A stretch of DNA of 64,000 nt, from assembly GCA_039592335.1 (NCBI GenBank), contig JBDHBX010000006.1, forward strand, positions 1 to 64,000, given 5' to 3'. The notes under the pieces were generated by a model. The model saw only the letters and a program-made list of their open reading frames with translations. It was not told the origin of the DNA and did not search any database. Positions 44,513 to 54,442 of the stretch are shown here, one piece after another. The position numbers were made by a program, and so were the translations under genes. Positions within the stretch are counted from its first letter, which is position 1; each line of letters opens with the position of its first letter. The DNA comes from WVYX01 sp039592335 (lineage in GTDB: Bacteria > Gemmatimonadota > Gemmatimonadetes > Gemmatimonadales > GWC2-71-9).

Positions 44513-45499
44513 CTAGCGGCGCGGCCGCGGGCCCGTCGCGACGACGGTGTGCCTGGGTGCGGTACCCCGCCGCGCCGGACGTGTTGCGGGTGCCTGCCGT
44601 CGCTCGGGCCTGCCGCCACCGCGCACGGCTGCCGGGCGCGCCCGTGGCGCGGGCCGCTCGCCCGGCGCGACCCGTTGCTCGCCCCGTGCCGCCGCCAGTT
44701 TGGGTGCGCCGCCGCGGCTGCGACTCGGGATCCGGCCCACGGTGCCGAGTGGCCCCCGGTTCCCGGTCGCGCGTGGCCGCGCTGGGGCCGGTGCGGCGCG
44801 CGGAGCGACGTACACCGGGGCAGCCGTGATGGGTGGGTACCAGAACAGCGGCTCCATCCACCCGAATGAGTCGTCGTAGGTCGCCTGCCGGAACGTGCCG
44901 CACCAGTCGCGATACGGGTCCCACGAGGCGGGCGAATCCTCCCGCTGCTCCACCAGGTACGGCACGAGGTCGTAGGTCCACTCCGTGTAGTCCTCGGGCA
45001 CGACCCGCTCCACCAGGTCCGTGAGCGCCACGTACGGATCGCCGTGGATCCGTTCGTTGTGCGACACGACTTTGAAGTCCCAATCCTCGTCGGTCAGGTA
45101 GGCGCTGTAGTCGAGCGGGTCCCTGCTGGCCAGCGCGAACAGGTACCCCGTGCCGGGGTAGTCATCCACGACGAACGCGGCGTGCTCGCGGCCGGGGGGC
45201 AGGATCTCGTATCGCTCGCCACCCTGCACGAAGTCGTCGGCCCCGGGCTCCAACGGAAACAGCACGCGGATGCGTCCGTCGGTGTCGATGCGGAACACCG
45301 TGACGTGCGCGTCGGTCGCGACCTCGAACCACACCCGCATGGGGTCGCCGCGCGCGAAGATATCGCGCTGCGTGATCCACAGTTGGACCTGCGGGTAGTC
45401 GGACGTGGGTCGATCCCCGACGCGGGCGAGCGCGTCCGCGGCCGGGACGGCGATCGCGACCACGAGGGCCAGCAGCGTTGTCCGGGTGGCGCGTGCCAT
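44513..45499 (-). CDS. Exported DUF4384 protein with Arg/Pro-rich tail
   Basis: A 328-aa exported protein. A signal peptide (about 1-27) precedes a DUF4384-like beta domain (about 35-140; VQLWITQRDIFARGDPMRVWFEV, then VTVFRIDTDGRIRVLFPLEPGADDFVQGG split across strands). DUF4384 is found with extracytoplasmic serine-kinase or caspase-like proteins, but none lies here. A second region (about 145-235) contains WCGTFRQATYDDSFGWMEPLF, and the last 100 residues are Arg/Pro/Ala-rich and probably disordered. GGAGGAGG precedes the ATG at 45499. Role unknown. Confidence 0.7.
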   Translation of the reverse strand: MARATRTTLLALVVAIAVPAADALARVGDRPTSDYPQVQLWITQRDIFARGDPMRVWFEVATDAHVTVFRIDTDGRIRVLFPLEPGADDFVQGGERYEILPPGREHAAFVVDDYPGTGYLFALASRDPLDYSAYLTDEDWDFKVVSHNERIHGDPYVALTDLVERVVPEDYTEWTYDLVPYLVEQREDSPASWDPYRDWCGTFRQATYDDSFGWMEPLFWYPPITAAPVYVAPRAAPAPARPRATGNRGPLGTVGRIPSRSRGGAPKLAAARGEQRVAPGERPAPRARPAAVRGGGRPERRQAPATRPARRGTAPRHTVVATGPRPRR

Positions 45500-45712
45500 T
45501 GCCTCCTCCACGTCGTGTCGGGGAGCCCACAGGTGTCAACCTTCCAGGGTGCATGGGGCGTGCCACGCGGCAGGGAGGTCGTATATCGTTGTTGTACAAT
45601 CACTTACCGATCTTGTTCGCGGGGCGCGCGCACCGATTCTGTCCCCTATCCGGGACGCGGTGTCGGCGGTTTGACCGCCTGCGGTGGGGTGGGTACGATC
45701 AGGGACTTACGC
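45500..45712. other. Divergent intergenic region, DUF4384/DUF58
   Basis: The 213 bp hold the control sequences of both divergent genes. AT-richer stretches GTATATCG and TTGTACAAT (about 45581-45600) may contain promoters, but no clear -35/-10 pair is seen. AGGGA lies 8 nt before the DUF58 start. Confidence 0.35.
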
Positions 45713-46618
45713 ATGGTCACGACCCAACGTCTCGATCTCCTGAACCCGTACGACGTCGCGCAGCTCGGTGGTATCGAGCTCGTGGCTCGCGGCGTCGTGG
45801 AGGGTTTTCTCGCCGGCCTGCACCGGTCGCCGTTTCGGGGGTTCTCCGTCGAGTTCGCCGAGCACCGGCCCTATCAGCCGGGTGACGAGCTGCGCTACCT
45901 CGACTGGAAGATCCTGGCCCGCGCCGACCGGCTGTTCGTGAAGCAGTACGAGGAGGAGACGAACCTCCGGTCGATGATCGTCATGGACGTGAGCCGCTCG
46001 ATGGATTGGTCGGGTGGAGAGCGGCAGCTCACGAAGTTGGAGTACGCCAAGCGACTGGTTGCGGCGCTCGCCCTCGTGCTGCTACGGCAGCGCGACGCCA
46101 CCGGGTTGATCGGGTTCGACGAGCGGGTGCGCACCGTGGTGCGGGCCCGGGCCAAGTACCGACACTGGTGGCACCTGCTGGATGCGGTCTCGTCGCTCCA
46201 CGCCGGCCGGGGCACGGTGGCGGAGCCCGCGCTGCGGCAGGTGACCGACCTCCTGCGACGGCGTGGCCTCGTGATCTTCGTGTCGGATCTGCTGCTGGAT
46301 CGCGACCTCGCCCTGCTCGCCCTGCAGTACCTGCGGCACCGTGGCCATCAGGTGGTCGTGTTTCACATCATGGATCCCGCCGAGCTCTCGCTCGACGGCC
46401 CCCCGGAGGCGCGGTTCGAGGACCCGGAGACGGGTAGCAGCCTGGTGGCGCGTCCGCGAGAGCTGCGCGCCGTGTACGAGGAAACGGTGCGCCGCACGAT
46501 CGATGAGTGGCGCGCCGCGTGCCGCCGCGGCGGCATCGACTATCATCACGTGCTGACCGACACGCCGTTCGGGTACGTGTTGCGGCGTGCCGCCGCCAGC
46601 CGCTCTCGCTTCGGGTGA
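45713..46618 (+). CDS. DUF58 protein (MoxR-associated, vWA-like)
   Basis: A 301-aa protein of the DUF58 family. The family feature SVEFAEHRPYQPGDELRYLDWKILAR sits near residues 44-69, followed by YEEETNLRSMIVMDVSRSMDW, a vWA MIDAS-type DxSxS near 92-102. DUF58 proteins act with MoxR ATPases as chaperone-like or metal-insertion partners in envelope stress. A MoxR gene is usual directly upstream, but none is in this window. The ATG at 45713 follows AGGGA. The stop overlaps the BatA-like start (GTGA). Confidence 0.88.
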   Translation: MVTTQRLDLLNPYDVAQLGGIELVARGVVEGFLAGLHRSPFRGFSVEFAEHRPYQPGDELRYLDWKILARADRLFVKQYEEETNLRSMIVMDVSRSMDWSGGERQLTKLEYAKRLVAALALVLLRQRDATGLIGFDERVRTVVRARAKYRHWWHLLDAVSSLHAGRGTVAEPALRQVTDLLRRRGLVIFVSDLLLDRDLALLALQYLRHRGHQVVVFHIMDPAELSLDGPPEARFEDPETGSSLVARPRELRAVYEETVRRTIDEWRAACRRGGIDYHHVLTDTPFGYVLRRAAASRSRFG

Positions 46619-48411
46619 TCGGGTTCCTCCAGCCGCTGGCGCTGCTCGCATTGGGCGCCGCGGCCATTCCTCCGCTGCTGCACCTCATGGGGCGGCGGCG
46701 TCCCCCGACGGTGGTCTTTCCGGCGGTCCGCTATCTCACCGCGACGGAGCGGGAGCACAGCCGTCGCCTCAAGCTGCGCAACCTGCTGCTGCTGTTGCTG
46801 CGCGTGGCCGTCATCGTGCTCATCGTGCTGGCGGCGGCCCGGCCGGTCGCGCGCGTGGGAGCCGGCACGGGACATCCCCCCACGGCGCTCGCGTTGGTGG
46901 TGGACAACTCGCTCTCATCGGGGGCCGTTGTGCAGGGACGGCCCGTGCTCGATGTGCTGCGCGAACGGGCCGGCCTCGTGCTCGGTCGCGTGCGCACGGA
47001 AGACCGCGTATGGCTGGTGCTGGCCGACGGTGTGCCTCGGAGGCTGGGTTCGGCGAACGCCGGCGCGCTGTTGGACACCCTGGGGTCCTGGCCGGTGCGT
47101 CTCGACCTCGCGGAGGCGGTACGCGCCGCGGGGCGAGCCGTGAGCGACGCGCCCCAGGCGATACGGGAGGTCGTGGTGGTGAGCGACCTGCAGGCCAGCG
47201 CCCTCACCGCCGGCCGCCCCGTGGCCGAGCGAGTGCTGGTGTGGGCGCCGCCCGCCGAGCCGCGCAACCGCGGTATCGACTCCGCGTGGGCGGAGCCCCC
47301 CATCTGGTCGTCGGGTGGGGAGGTCGTTGCCGTCGTGGGCGGCGACGCGACCGAGCCGGCGGCCGTCAGGCTCCTCCTAGGTGGTCGCGATGCGGCCAGG
47401 GCGGTGGCGGCGCCGGGGGACCGCATGTCCCTGCGGGCGCAGTCCGTCGATCGCGGGTGGGTGACCGCCGCCGTCGCACTGGATCCGGACGAACTGAATG
47501 CGGACGATCGCTGGTGGCTCGCGGTCAGGGTGGCCGAGCCCGCAGCCGTGCGTGCCGCGGAGGGCGCCGGCCCCTTCGTGGAGCAGGCCGTGGAGGTGCT
47601 GCGGGAGGGAGGACGCGCCGCCTCGGGCGACGACGTCCTCCTGGCCGACCGCCCAGGGGATCACGTGACGGTGCTGTTCCCCCCGAGCGACCCCGCGCTG
47701 CTTGGTGCGGCGAACCGGGCGCTCGCTGCCCGAGGGGTGGCGTGGCGCTTCGGAGAGCTGATCGAGGGGGAGTGGACGCTCGAGGGCGCGCTCGGTGCGG
47801 CGAGCGGGACGCCGGTGTATCGCCGCCACCGCCTGGTTGGATCCGGCAGCGTGCTCGCGCGCGTGGCGGGCGAGGCATGGCTCGTGCGGGCCGGCGATGT
47901 CGTCATCGTCGCGAGCCGCATGGACGACGCATGGACGGCGCTGCCGGTGAGCGCCGCGTTTCTCCCGTTTCTCGACCGTGTGGTCAACCGGATCGCCGCG
48001 GCCGAAGCGTGGCTGATCTCGGGTGCACCGGGCGCGATGGTGGAGCTGCCGCCCGGGACGGTGGCCATGTGGCTGCCACAGGGGACGGTGGATGTGGGGG
48101 GCGATTCCCGCGTGCGCGCCCCGGTCGATCCGGGCGTCTACTTCCTGCGCGGCGCGGCGGGTGACACGATCGGGGCGCTCGAGGTGAACCACGACCGGCG
48201 TGAGTCGCGGCTGCATCCCGCCGATCCCTCCGCGGTGCGCGCCGCGCTGGGCTCCGCCGTGCAAGTGCTGGACGATGGGGCGATGGCGCGCGAGCTGTTC
48301 CACGGCGCGCGGCGGGCCGACCTCACGGGCATGCTCCTGGTGGCGGCGTTGGCGGCGGCGCTGGTCGAGATGGGACTGGCGAGCGGGGCCGCTGCGGCGC
48401 GGGGCGACTGA
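46615..48411 (+). CDS. BatA-like vWA membrane protein
   Basis: A 598-aa membrane protein. The N-terminal region (about 1-65) fits the TIGR02226 BatA domain: LALLALGAAAIPPLLHLMGRRRP, then a second helix LLLLLLRVAVIVLIVLAAAR. Residues about 80-260 resemble a von Willebrand A fold (ALALVVDNSLSSGA; the second half of the MIDAS is unusual). A C-terminal helix (LTGMLLVAALAAALVEMGLASG) completes the anchor. It starts with GTG overlapping the DUF58 stop and its stop overlaps the mfd start (TGATG). It probably works with DUF58/MoxR in envelope maintenance. Confidence 0.82.
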   Translation: MIGFLQPLALLALGAAAIPPLLHLMGRRRPPTVVFPAVRYLTATEREHSRRLKLRNLLLLLLRVAVIVLIVLAAARPVARVGAGTGHPPTALALVVDNSLSSGAVVQGRPVLDVLRERAGLVLGRVRTEDRVWLVLADGVPRRLGSANAGALLDTLGSWPVRLDLAEAVRAAGRAVSDAPQAIREVVVVSDLQASALTAGRPVAERVLVWAPPAEPRNRGIDSAWAEPPIWSSGGEVVAVVGGDATEPAAVRLLLGGRDAARAVAAPGDRMSLRAQSVDRGWVTAAVALDPDELNADDRWWLAVRVAEPAAVRAAEGAGPFVEQAVEVLREGGRAASGDDVLLADRPGDHVTVLFPPSDPALLGAANRALAARGVAWRFGELIEGEWTLEGALGAASGTPVYRRHRLVGSGSVLARVAGEAWLVRAGDVVIVASRMDDAWTALPVSAAFLPFLDRVVNRIAAAEAWLISGAPGAMVELPPGTVAMWLPQGTVDVGGDSRVRAPVDPGVYFLRGAAGDTIGALEVNHDRRESRLHPADPSAVRAALGSAVQVLDDGAMARELFHGARRADLTGMLLVAALAAALVEMGLASGAAAARGD

Positions 48412-51400
48412 TGCTGCACACGCTGATCGCCGGGTTCGCCGGCCTGCCCCGATTCCGTGCCTTTCTGGAGGCGGTGCCCGCGCGCGGTGGGCGGGCCGGG
48501 GTCTCCGGCCTCCCCGGTTCGAGCGGGGCACTGCTCGTTGCGGCGCTCACGCAGGTGCTGGAGCAGCGTCTCTTCCTGGTGGTGGCGCCGACACCGGGCG
48601 TGGCGGAACGGTGGCTCTCGGACTTTGAGGCGCTACTCGGCGAGTCGGCCCGGCTCTATCCCCAGCGCGAGGCACTGGGTGAGGAAGAACCACACTTCGA
48701 GATCGCTGGTGAGCGGGTGGAGACCATCGAGGCCGCGTTGGCAGGGGAGGCGCACGTGCTGGTCACCACACTGCCCGCGACCGCCGAGCTCACCCGCATG
48801 CCGCACGCAGTGGCGCGTGGCCGGCTGGAGATTCGCAAGGGCGCGGCGCTTCCCCTCGGGCTGCTGGTACGGCGCCTCGAGGGCCTGGGGTACGAGCAGC
48901 GGCCGTCGGTGCAGGACGTGGCGCAGTTCGCCGTGCGGGGCGGGATCATCGATGTCTACGGGTTCGGAATGGCGGCTCCCACGCGCATCGAGTGGTGGGG
49001 GGACGAGCTGAGCTCGATTCGCGCGTTCGATCTCGACACGCAGCGCTCGGAGAGCGAGACCGACGCGGTGACGATCCTGCCTGTGGCGCCACTCCCGAAC
49101 GGCGCGCCCGACGAGGACGCGGTGAGCGCCGAACGGCAGTGTCTGCTCGATCTGATGCCCGACGATACGCTGCTCGTGGTGGATCCCGCGGTCGATTACG
49201 GCGAAGTGCGCCGCGTATGGGACGAGGCCGCGCACCACATCGACGTGGCGCGCCGCCGGGGCGAGGACGTGCCCGGTCGGGACGCGGTGTTCCTCTCCCC
49301 CGAGGACTGGCGCATCCGGTGGGAAGGGTTCGCGAAGTTGGAGATCGAGCGGGAGCCGGTTGAGCACGATTTCGCGCTGCGCGACCCCCCGGCCATCGAG
49401 CGCAAGGTCGGACGGCTCGCCCAGGTGGTACGCGCCGGTCCCACACTGATTCTGTGCGACAATGAGGGGCAGCTCGAGCGGCTGGAAGAGCTCCTGACCG
49501 GCGACGCCTCACTCGATACGCTACCGCCGACCGTGACGTTGGCACTCGGTGCCCTGGGAGGCGGCTTCGCGCTGCCGGACCTCACCGTGCTCACCGACCA
49601 CGAGATCTTCCGTCGCGCGCGTCGCATCCGCCGGGCACGCCGTTACCGTCAGGCGCTCGCCGCGGCCACCGCCGGTTCGCTCACACCGGGAGACTACGTG
49701 GTGCACCTCGAGCACGGTATCGGGCTGTATCGCGGGATCGAGACGATCACCGTGGGGGAGAGCGCGACGATGGAGGTGGCGGTGCTGGAATACGAGGGCG
49801 GCGACCGGCTGAACGTGCCCCTCTACCGCCTCGATCAGCTCGAGCCGTACCGCTCGGTCGCCGACAGCGACGATCGGGTGCCGCCCAGATTGCATCGCCT
49901 GGGCGGCAAGCGGTGGCAGCGGCAGCGGGCGAACACGGAGGCGGCGATCCACCGCATGGCCGCGGAGCTGCTGGAGCTGCACGCACGTCGCTCGGTCGCG
50001 AAGGGTTTTGCCTTTCCCGCCGATACCCGGTGGCAACGGGAGCTCGAGTCGTCGTTCCTCTACGAGGACACGCCCGACCAACGCACCGCCGCCGAGGAGA
50101 CCAAGCGGGACATGGAGGACCCGCAGCCTATGGACCGCTTGATCGTGGGAGACGTGGGTTACGGCAAGACCGAGGTGGCCGTGCGCGCGGCGTTCAAGGC
50201 GGTGCAGGCCGACAGGCAGGTGGCGGTACTGGTGCCCACCACGATCCTGGCCGAGCAACATGGCCGCACCTTCACCGAGCGGTTGGCGGACTTCCCGGTC
50301 AGGGTCGAGGTGCTCTCCCGGTTCCGCACGGCTGCGGAGCAGCGTGCGGTGACGGCTGGGCTCGAGACCGGCGCGGTCGACGTCGTGATCGGCACGCACC
50401 GCCTGTTGTCGTCCGACGTCACGTTCCATGGCCTGGGGCTCCTGGTGGTGGACGAAGAGCACCGCTTCGGGGTGCGGCACAAGGAGCGGCTGAAGGCGCT
50501 GCGGCTGGAGGTGGACATCCTCACCCTGACGGCGACGCCCATTCCGCGCACGCTGCACCTGGCTTTGGCCGGACTGCGGGACCTCACAATGATCGCGACG
50601 CCCCCGCGCGACCGGTCGCCAGTACTGACATTCATCGAGCCGTGGGACGACGACCTGCTGGTCGAAGCGATTGCACGGGAGCTGGACCGGGGCGGTCAGG
50701 TGTTCTTCGTGCACAATCGCATCGAGACCATCGATGTGATCGGTGCGCGCGTCGCACGTCTCGCGCCGCGGGCACGCATCGCGATCGCGCACGGGAAGAT
50801 GCGCGAGCGGGAGCTCGACGAGGTGATGCGGCGCTTCGCGGCCGGCGAGATCGATGTGCTGGTGTCCACGATGATCGTGGAGTCGGGACTGGATGTGCCG
50901 AATGCCAACACCATGATCGTGCACGACGCCCACCAGTTCGGCCTGGCGCAGCTGTACCAGCTGCGCGGCCGTGTGGGGCGCGGGCACCGCCGGGCGTACT
51001 GCTACCTGGTGATTCCCGATGCGGTGGATCCGGAGGCGGAGCAACGCCTCAAGGTGCTCGAGCATCACACCGAGTTGGGGTCGGGCTATCGCATCGCCCT
51101 GCGTGACATGGAGCTGCGCGGGGCGGGCAACCTGCTTGGTGCCGATCAGTCGGGCCACGCGCACGCGGTCGGTGTGGATCTCTACCTGCGCTGGCTGGGG
51201 CAAACGGTCCGGGCGCTCAAGGGTGAGGCGGACCCGGGCGACCGTCCGCCCCCCGAGGTGACCCTCGACGGACCCGCGCACCTGCCTGACGGGTACGTAC
51301 CGGATGAGGACGCCAAGCTGGATTTCTATCGCCGGCTGGCGCGGGCCATGGAACTTGGCGAAATTGCAGCGTTGCGAGAGGAGCTGCGTGATCGCTTCGG

Positions 51401-51689
51401 CCGGCTGCCGCCGGAAGCGGACCGGCTCCTCGTTGTGTCGGAGCTGCGCGCGCTGGGCACGCGTCTGGGTCTGCAGACGATCTTCGTGCGGGGGGACGAC
51501 GCGCGACTCAAGTTCAGAACGGACGCGGCGCCGAAACTGCTGCGCCTCACGGCCGCCCTCGAGGAGGTGCAGTTCGCGGCCGATGTGCGCCAAACGGTGC
51601 CACTGGCCTTGAAGCTTCGCCGGTTGGGCGGGATCGCCGTGGGAGCGGGACTGGTCCGGGCGCTCTCGGCCGCCGTCGGTGAGGAGTGA
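48411..51689 (+). CDS. mfd: Transcription-repair coupling factor Mfd
   Basis: A 1092-aa DNA translocase that removes stalled RNA polymerase and recruits UvrA. The UvrB-like N-terminus is at about 1-330 (PQREALGEEEPHFEIAGERV), the RNA-polymerase interaction domain at about 415-485 (PGDYVVHLEHGIGLYRGIE), then the helicase core: GDVGYGKTEVAVRAAFK (Walker A), DEEHRFGVRHKERLK (DEEH box), LTATPIPRTLHLALAGLRDL, QLRGRVGRG. The C-terminal TRCF domain follows. The ATG shares one base with the BatA stop. UvrA is encoded in the same window. Confidence 0.97.
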   Translation: MLHTLIAGFAGLPRFRAFLEAVPARGGRAGVSGLPGSSGALLVAALTQVLEQRLFLVVAPTPGVAERWLSDFEALLGESARLYPQREALGEEEPHFEIAGERVETIEAALAGEAHVLVTTLPATAELTRMPHAVARGRLEIRKGAALPLGLLVRRLEGLGYEQRPSVQDVAQFAVRGGIIDVYGFGMAAPTRIEWWGDELSSIRAFDLDTQRSESETDAVTILPVAPLPNGAPDEDAVSAERQCLLDLMPDDTLLVVDPAVDYGEVRRVWDEAAHHIDVARRRGEDVPGRDAVFLSPEDWRIRWEGFAKLEIEREPVEHDFALRDPPAIERKVGRLAQVVRAGPTLILCDNEGQLERLEELLTGDASLDTLPPTVTLALGALGGGFALPDLTVLTDHEIFRRARRIRRARRYRQALAAATAGSLTPGDYVVHLEHGIGLYRGIETITVGESATMEVAVLEYEGGDRLNVPLYRLDQLEPYRSVADSDDRVPPRLHRLGGKRWQRQRANTEAAIHRMAAELLELHARRSVAKGFAFPADTRWQRELESSFLYEDTPDQRTAAEETKRDMEDPQPMDRLIVGDVGYGKTEVAVRAAFKAVQADRQVAVLVPTTILAEQHGRTFTERLADFPVRVEVLSRFRTAAEQRAVTAGLETGAVDVVIGTHRLLSSDVTFHGLGLLVVDEEHRFGVRHKERLKALRLEVDILTLTATPIPRTLHLALAGLRDLTMIATPPRDRSPVLTFIEPWDDDLLVEAIARELDRGGQVFFVHNRIETIDVIGARVARLAPRARIAIAHGKMRERELDEVMRRFAAGEIDVLVSTMIVESGLDVPNANTMIVHDAHQFGLAQLYQLRGRVGRGHRRAYCYLVIPDAVDPEAEQRLKVLEHHTELGSGYRIALRDMELRGAGNLLGADQSGHAHAVGVDLYLRWLGQTVRALKGEADPGDRPPPEVTLDGPAHLPDGYVPDEDAKLDFYRRLARAMELGEIAALREELRDRFGRLPPEADRLLVVSELRALGTRLGLQTIFVRGDDARLKFRTDAAPKLLRLTAALEEVQFAADVRQTVPLALKLRRLGGIAVGAGLVRALSAAVGEE

Positions 51690-51694
51690 AACGC

Positions 51695-53119
51695 ATGGCG
51701 AGCACGTTTGGCAGGGTGGGCGTGGGGGTGGCGGCCTGGTCCGCCGTGCTTCTGCTCGGTTGCGATGCCGGCGGGGGCGATGGAGCGGTAGCGCGCGCCG
51801 GCGAGCACGAGCTTTCCACCACGCAGATGGCCGGGTGGTTCGTGATCGGCGAGTCGATCCCGCTGCGGCGCGAGGTGGCTGAGCGCGTGGCGCACCGGTG
51901 GGTGGACTACACGCTGTTCGCCGATCGCATCGCAGCCGGCGACTCACTGCTGGATTCCGCCACGGTGCTCGACGCCATGTGGCCCGAGGTGTACGAGCGG
52001 CTCGTGGCGCTGTACCACGAACAGCTGGTCGCCGATCGCATTCCTACCGACTCGGCGGCGATCGACAGCGTGTACGCAGCCGGTGACTACCGCCTGATCT
52101 GGCACATCCTCGTGCGCTCGGACCCCAGGACTTCTGCCACCGAGAGGGAAGCGGCGCGCGCGCGCGCGGAGGCGCTGCGGACCAGGCTCGTGGCGGGGGA
52201 GCCGTGGGAGGTCGTGAACGCGGAGAACGAGGATCCCGGCGCGCAGCAGCAGGGCGGCAGTCTCGGCGTGATCGCCCGCGGGGTCACCGTGCCGGAGTTC
52301 GAGGTCGTGGCGTTCGTGCTGGAGCCGGGCGAGCTCTCCCAGGTCACCGCGTCGCAGTTCGGCTACCACATCATTCGGCGCCCCGGGCTGGAGGAGGTGT
52401 GGGCCGAGTTCCGTGATGCGCTCCCGCGCCTTCTGGTCGAACAGATGGACCTGCTGATCGTGGAGGACGTGGAGTCGAGGTGGAATCTCGAAGCGCGTCC
52501 CTCGGCGCCGAGTGTGATGCGCGAAGCCGCCGCCGCGCCACTGCGGGCCATCGACTCCGACGCGGTCATCGCGAGCTACCGGGGAGGTCGGTTCACGGCA
52601 GCCGACTTCGTGCGGTGGCTGGCGGCACTGCCGCCTCAGATGCAGGGACGCATCGAGGCCGCGGGGGACGACCAGCTGCAGGAGCTGGCTACCGGTCTCA
52701 CGCGCAACGAGCTCCTAGTCCGCGAGGCAAGAGAGGCCGGTGTCCAGGTGAGCGGCGAGGAGTATGCGTTGTACCGGGAGCGGCTGCAGGGCGAGGTCCA
52801 GACGGTGCGCACGGTGCTTGGTCTGGACTCGGTGCTGGCCGGTGTCGAGGCGCCCGACGAGCGGCGTGCGCGGGTGGACGAGGCCGTGGAGGCCTACATC
52901 GTGGCGCTCGTGAGCAGCGGCGGTGACGGCGTCATGGTGCCCGTATTCCTGGCCGGCGCGCTGCGCTCGGACGAGCGCTGGGATGTGTGGGACCGGGGGC
53001 TGGACCAGGCGCTGGAGCGCGCCCAGCTGCTGCGGATGGAGGCGGCGCCGCCGGACTCGGGTGTGATCCCGCCGGGGCCGGCAAGCGACTCGGTCACGGG
53101 TTCGGGAGGTCCAGAGTGA
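51695..53119 (+). CDS. Parvulin-type PPIase lipoprotein
   Basis: A 474-aa exported protein with lipobox LLLGC (Cys about residue 22). The central region (about 130-245) reads like a parvulin domain: IWHILVRSDP, EAARARAEALRTRLVAGEPWE, GSLGVIARGVTVPEFEVVAFVLEPGELS, FGYHIIRRP. Flanking helices resemble the chaperone parts of SurA/PrsA. The ATG at 51695 is chosen over GTG at 51686 (which overlaps the mfd stop) because GAGGAG lies 8 nt before it. The stop overlaps surA. It probably assists outer-membrane protein folding together with SurA. Confidence 0.88.
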   Translation: MASTFGRVGVGVAAWSAVLLLGCDAGGGDGAVARAGEHELSTTQMAGWFVIGESIPLRREVAERVAHRWVDYTLFADRIAAGDSLLDSATVLDAMWPEVYERLVALYHEQLVADRIPTDSAAIDSVYAAGDYRLIWHILVRSDPRTSATEREAARARAEALRTRLVAGEPWEVVNAENEDPGAQQQGGSLGVIARGVTVPEFEVVAFVLEPGELSQVTASQFGYHIIRRPGLEEVWAEFRDALPRLLVEQMDLLIVEDVESRWNLEARPSAPSVMREAAAAPLRAIDSDAVIASYRGGRFTAADFVRWLAALPPQMQGRIEAAGDDQLQELATGLTRNELLVREAREAGVQVSGEEYALYRERLQGEVQTVRTVLGLDSVLAGVEAPDERRARVDEAVEAYIVALVSSGGDGVMVPVFLAGALRSDERWDVWDRGLDQALERAQLLRMEAAPPDSGVIPPGPASDSVTGSGGPE

Positions 53120-54438
53120 GCGCCTCGCGCATCGCATGGTTGGCGTTGGTGCTGTTGCTGGTGCGGCACGCCCCGGCCGGGGCGCAGGACAGCGCCTTCG
53201 TACTCGTGGACCGGGTCGCGGCGGTCGTGGGCGACGTCGTGATTCCCATGACGCGCGTCGAAGAAGAGCTGAACGTGTTCCGCCAGCAGGGTGGAGAGGT
53301 TCCGGCCGACTCCGCCCAACTGCTTGAGTTGAAGCGCGAGCTGCTCGACAACCTCGTGAGCCAGGAGCTGCTGGTCCAGGCCGCCATGCGCGATACCATG
53401 GTGGAGGTCACGGACCAGGACGTGCAGCAGTCGGTCGAGCAGGCCCTGGAGGAGATCCGTGGCCAGTTCGGCTCGGACACCGAGTTCGAGCGCCAGCTGC
53501 GCGCCGCCAACTTCGGCTCCCTCGACGAGTACCGCCGGTGGCTCACCGAGCAACAGCGGCGTGAGCTGCTGCGGCGGCAGTACATGCAGCGACTGCGCGA
53601 GCGGGGAGAGCTCGAGCCGCTGCAGCCGACCGAAGAAGAATTGCGCGCCTTCTACGAGCAGACGAAGGCGCAGCAGCAACAGCGCCCGGCGACCCTCACG
53701 TTCCGGCAGATCGTGATCCGCTCAGAGGCTGACACGGCGGCGCTGTGGGCGGCGTTCCGGCTCGCCGACTCCCTCAAGGTCGTGCTGCGGGAGGGAGCGG
53801 ATTTCGACCTGACGGCGCGCCAGTTCTCGGACGACCCCGGCTCGCGGGAGCGCGGCGGGGACCTCGGCTGGGTGCGGCGCGGGATGCTGGTGACGGAGTT
53901 CGAGTCGGTGGCGTTCCGGCTCCGCCCAGGAGTGATCTCGGAGCCGGTGCGCTCGGTGTTCGGGTTCCATATCGTCCGCGTCGATCGGCGCCAGCCGGGC
54001 GAGGTGATGGTGCGCCACATCCTGATCGCCCCGACCATCACCGAGGCCGATCGGGCCCGGGCCCGGGCTACGGCGGACTCGGTGCTCCAAGCGCTGCGGG
54101 ACGGATCGCCCGTCGACTCGTTGACCACGCTGTACCACGACAGGGCCGGGCAGGAACAGGCGCTGGTCGAGGACTTCCCGCAGGATCGCTTGCCGCCGGA
54201 GTACCAGGCCCCGCTCGAGGGGCGACAGCCCGGCGAGTGGTTCGGTCCCATCGTGCTCGACCGGGGTGACGGCCGACCCAAGTATGCCGTCGTGCTGTTC
54301 CAGGACTACCGGCCCGCCGGACCGTTCAGCTACGAGGACCTGCGCGACCGCCTGCGCAGCACCCTGGCCGAGCAGAACGCCATGCAGCGGCTGATCCAGG
54401 CGCTGCGCGAATCCACCTACATCGAAAGTCGGCTCTGA
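53116..54438 (+). CDS. surA: Periplasmic chaperone SurA
   Basis: A 440-aa periplasmic folding factor for outer-membrane proteins. Signal peptide: about 1-24 (ending GAQ). The N-terminal chaperone helices are at about 30-175 (LDNLVSQELLVQAAM), and two parvulin-like domains at about 195-300 (TFRQIVIRSEAD, GGDLGWVRRGMLVTEFESVAF, FGFHIVRVDRR) and 300-400 (MVRHILIAPTITEADRARAR). The second is less complete, lacking a clear GGDLG. The GTG at 53116 overlaps the stop of the parvulin lipoprotein and has GGGAGG upstream. It is followed 4 bp later by pdxA, the same surA-pdxA pairing as in E. coli. Confidence 0.94.
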   Translation: MSASRIAWLALVLLLVRHAPAGAQDSAFVLVDRVAAVVGDVVIPMTRVEEELNVFRQQGGEVPADSAQLLELKRELLDNLVSQELLVQAAMRDTMVEVTDQDVQQSVEQALEEIRGQFGSDTEFERQLRAANFGSLDEYRRWLTEQQRRELLRRQYMQRLRERGELEPLQPTEEELRAFYEQTKAQQQQRPATLTFRQIVIRSEADTAALWAAFRLADSLKVVLREGADFDLTARQFSDDPGSRERGGDLGWVRRGMLVTEFESVAFRLRPGVISEPVRSVFGFHIVRVDRRQPGEVMVRHILIAPTITEADRARARATADSVLQALRDGSPVDSLTTLYHDRAGQEQALVEDFPQDRLPPEYQAPLEGRQPGEWFGPIVLDRGDGRPKYAVVLFQDYRPAGPFSYEDLRDRLRSTLAEQNAMQRLIQALRESTYIESRL

Positions 54439-54442
54439 CGCC

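Noticed and set aside
49521..51947. 808-codon open frame opposite mfd
   Set aside because: Antisense shadow of mfd with no recognisable motif.
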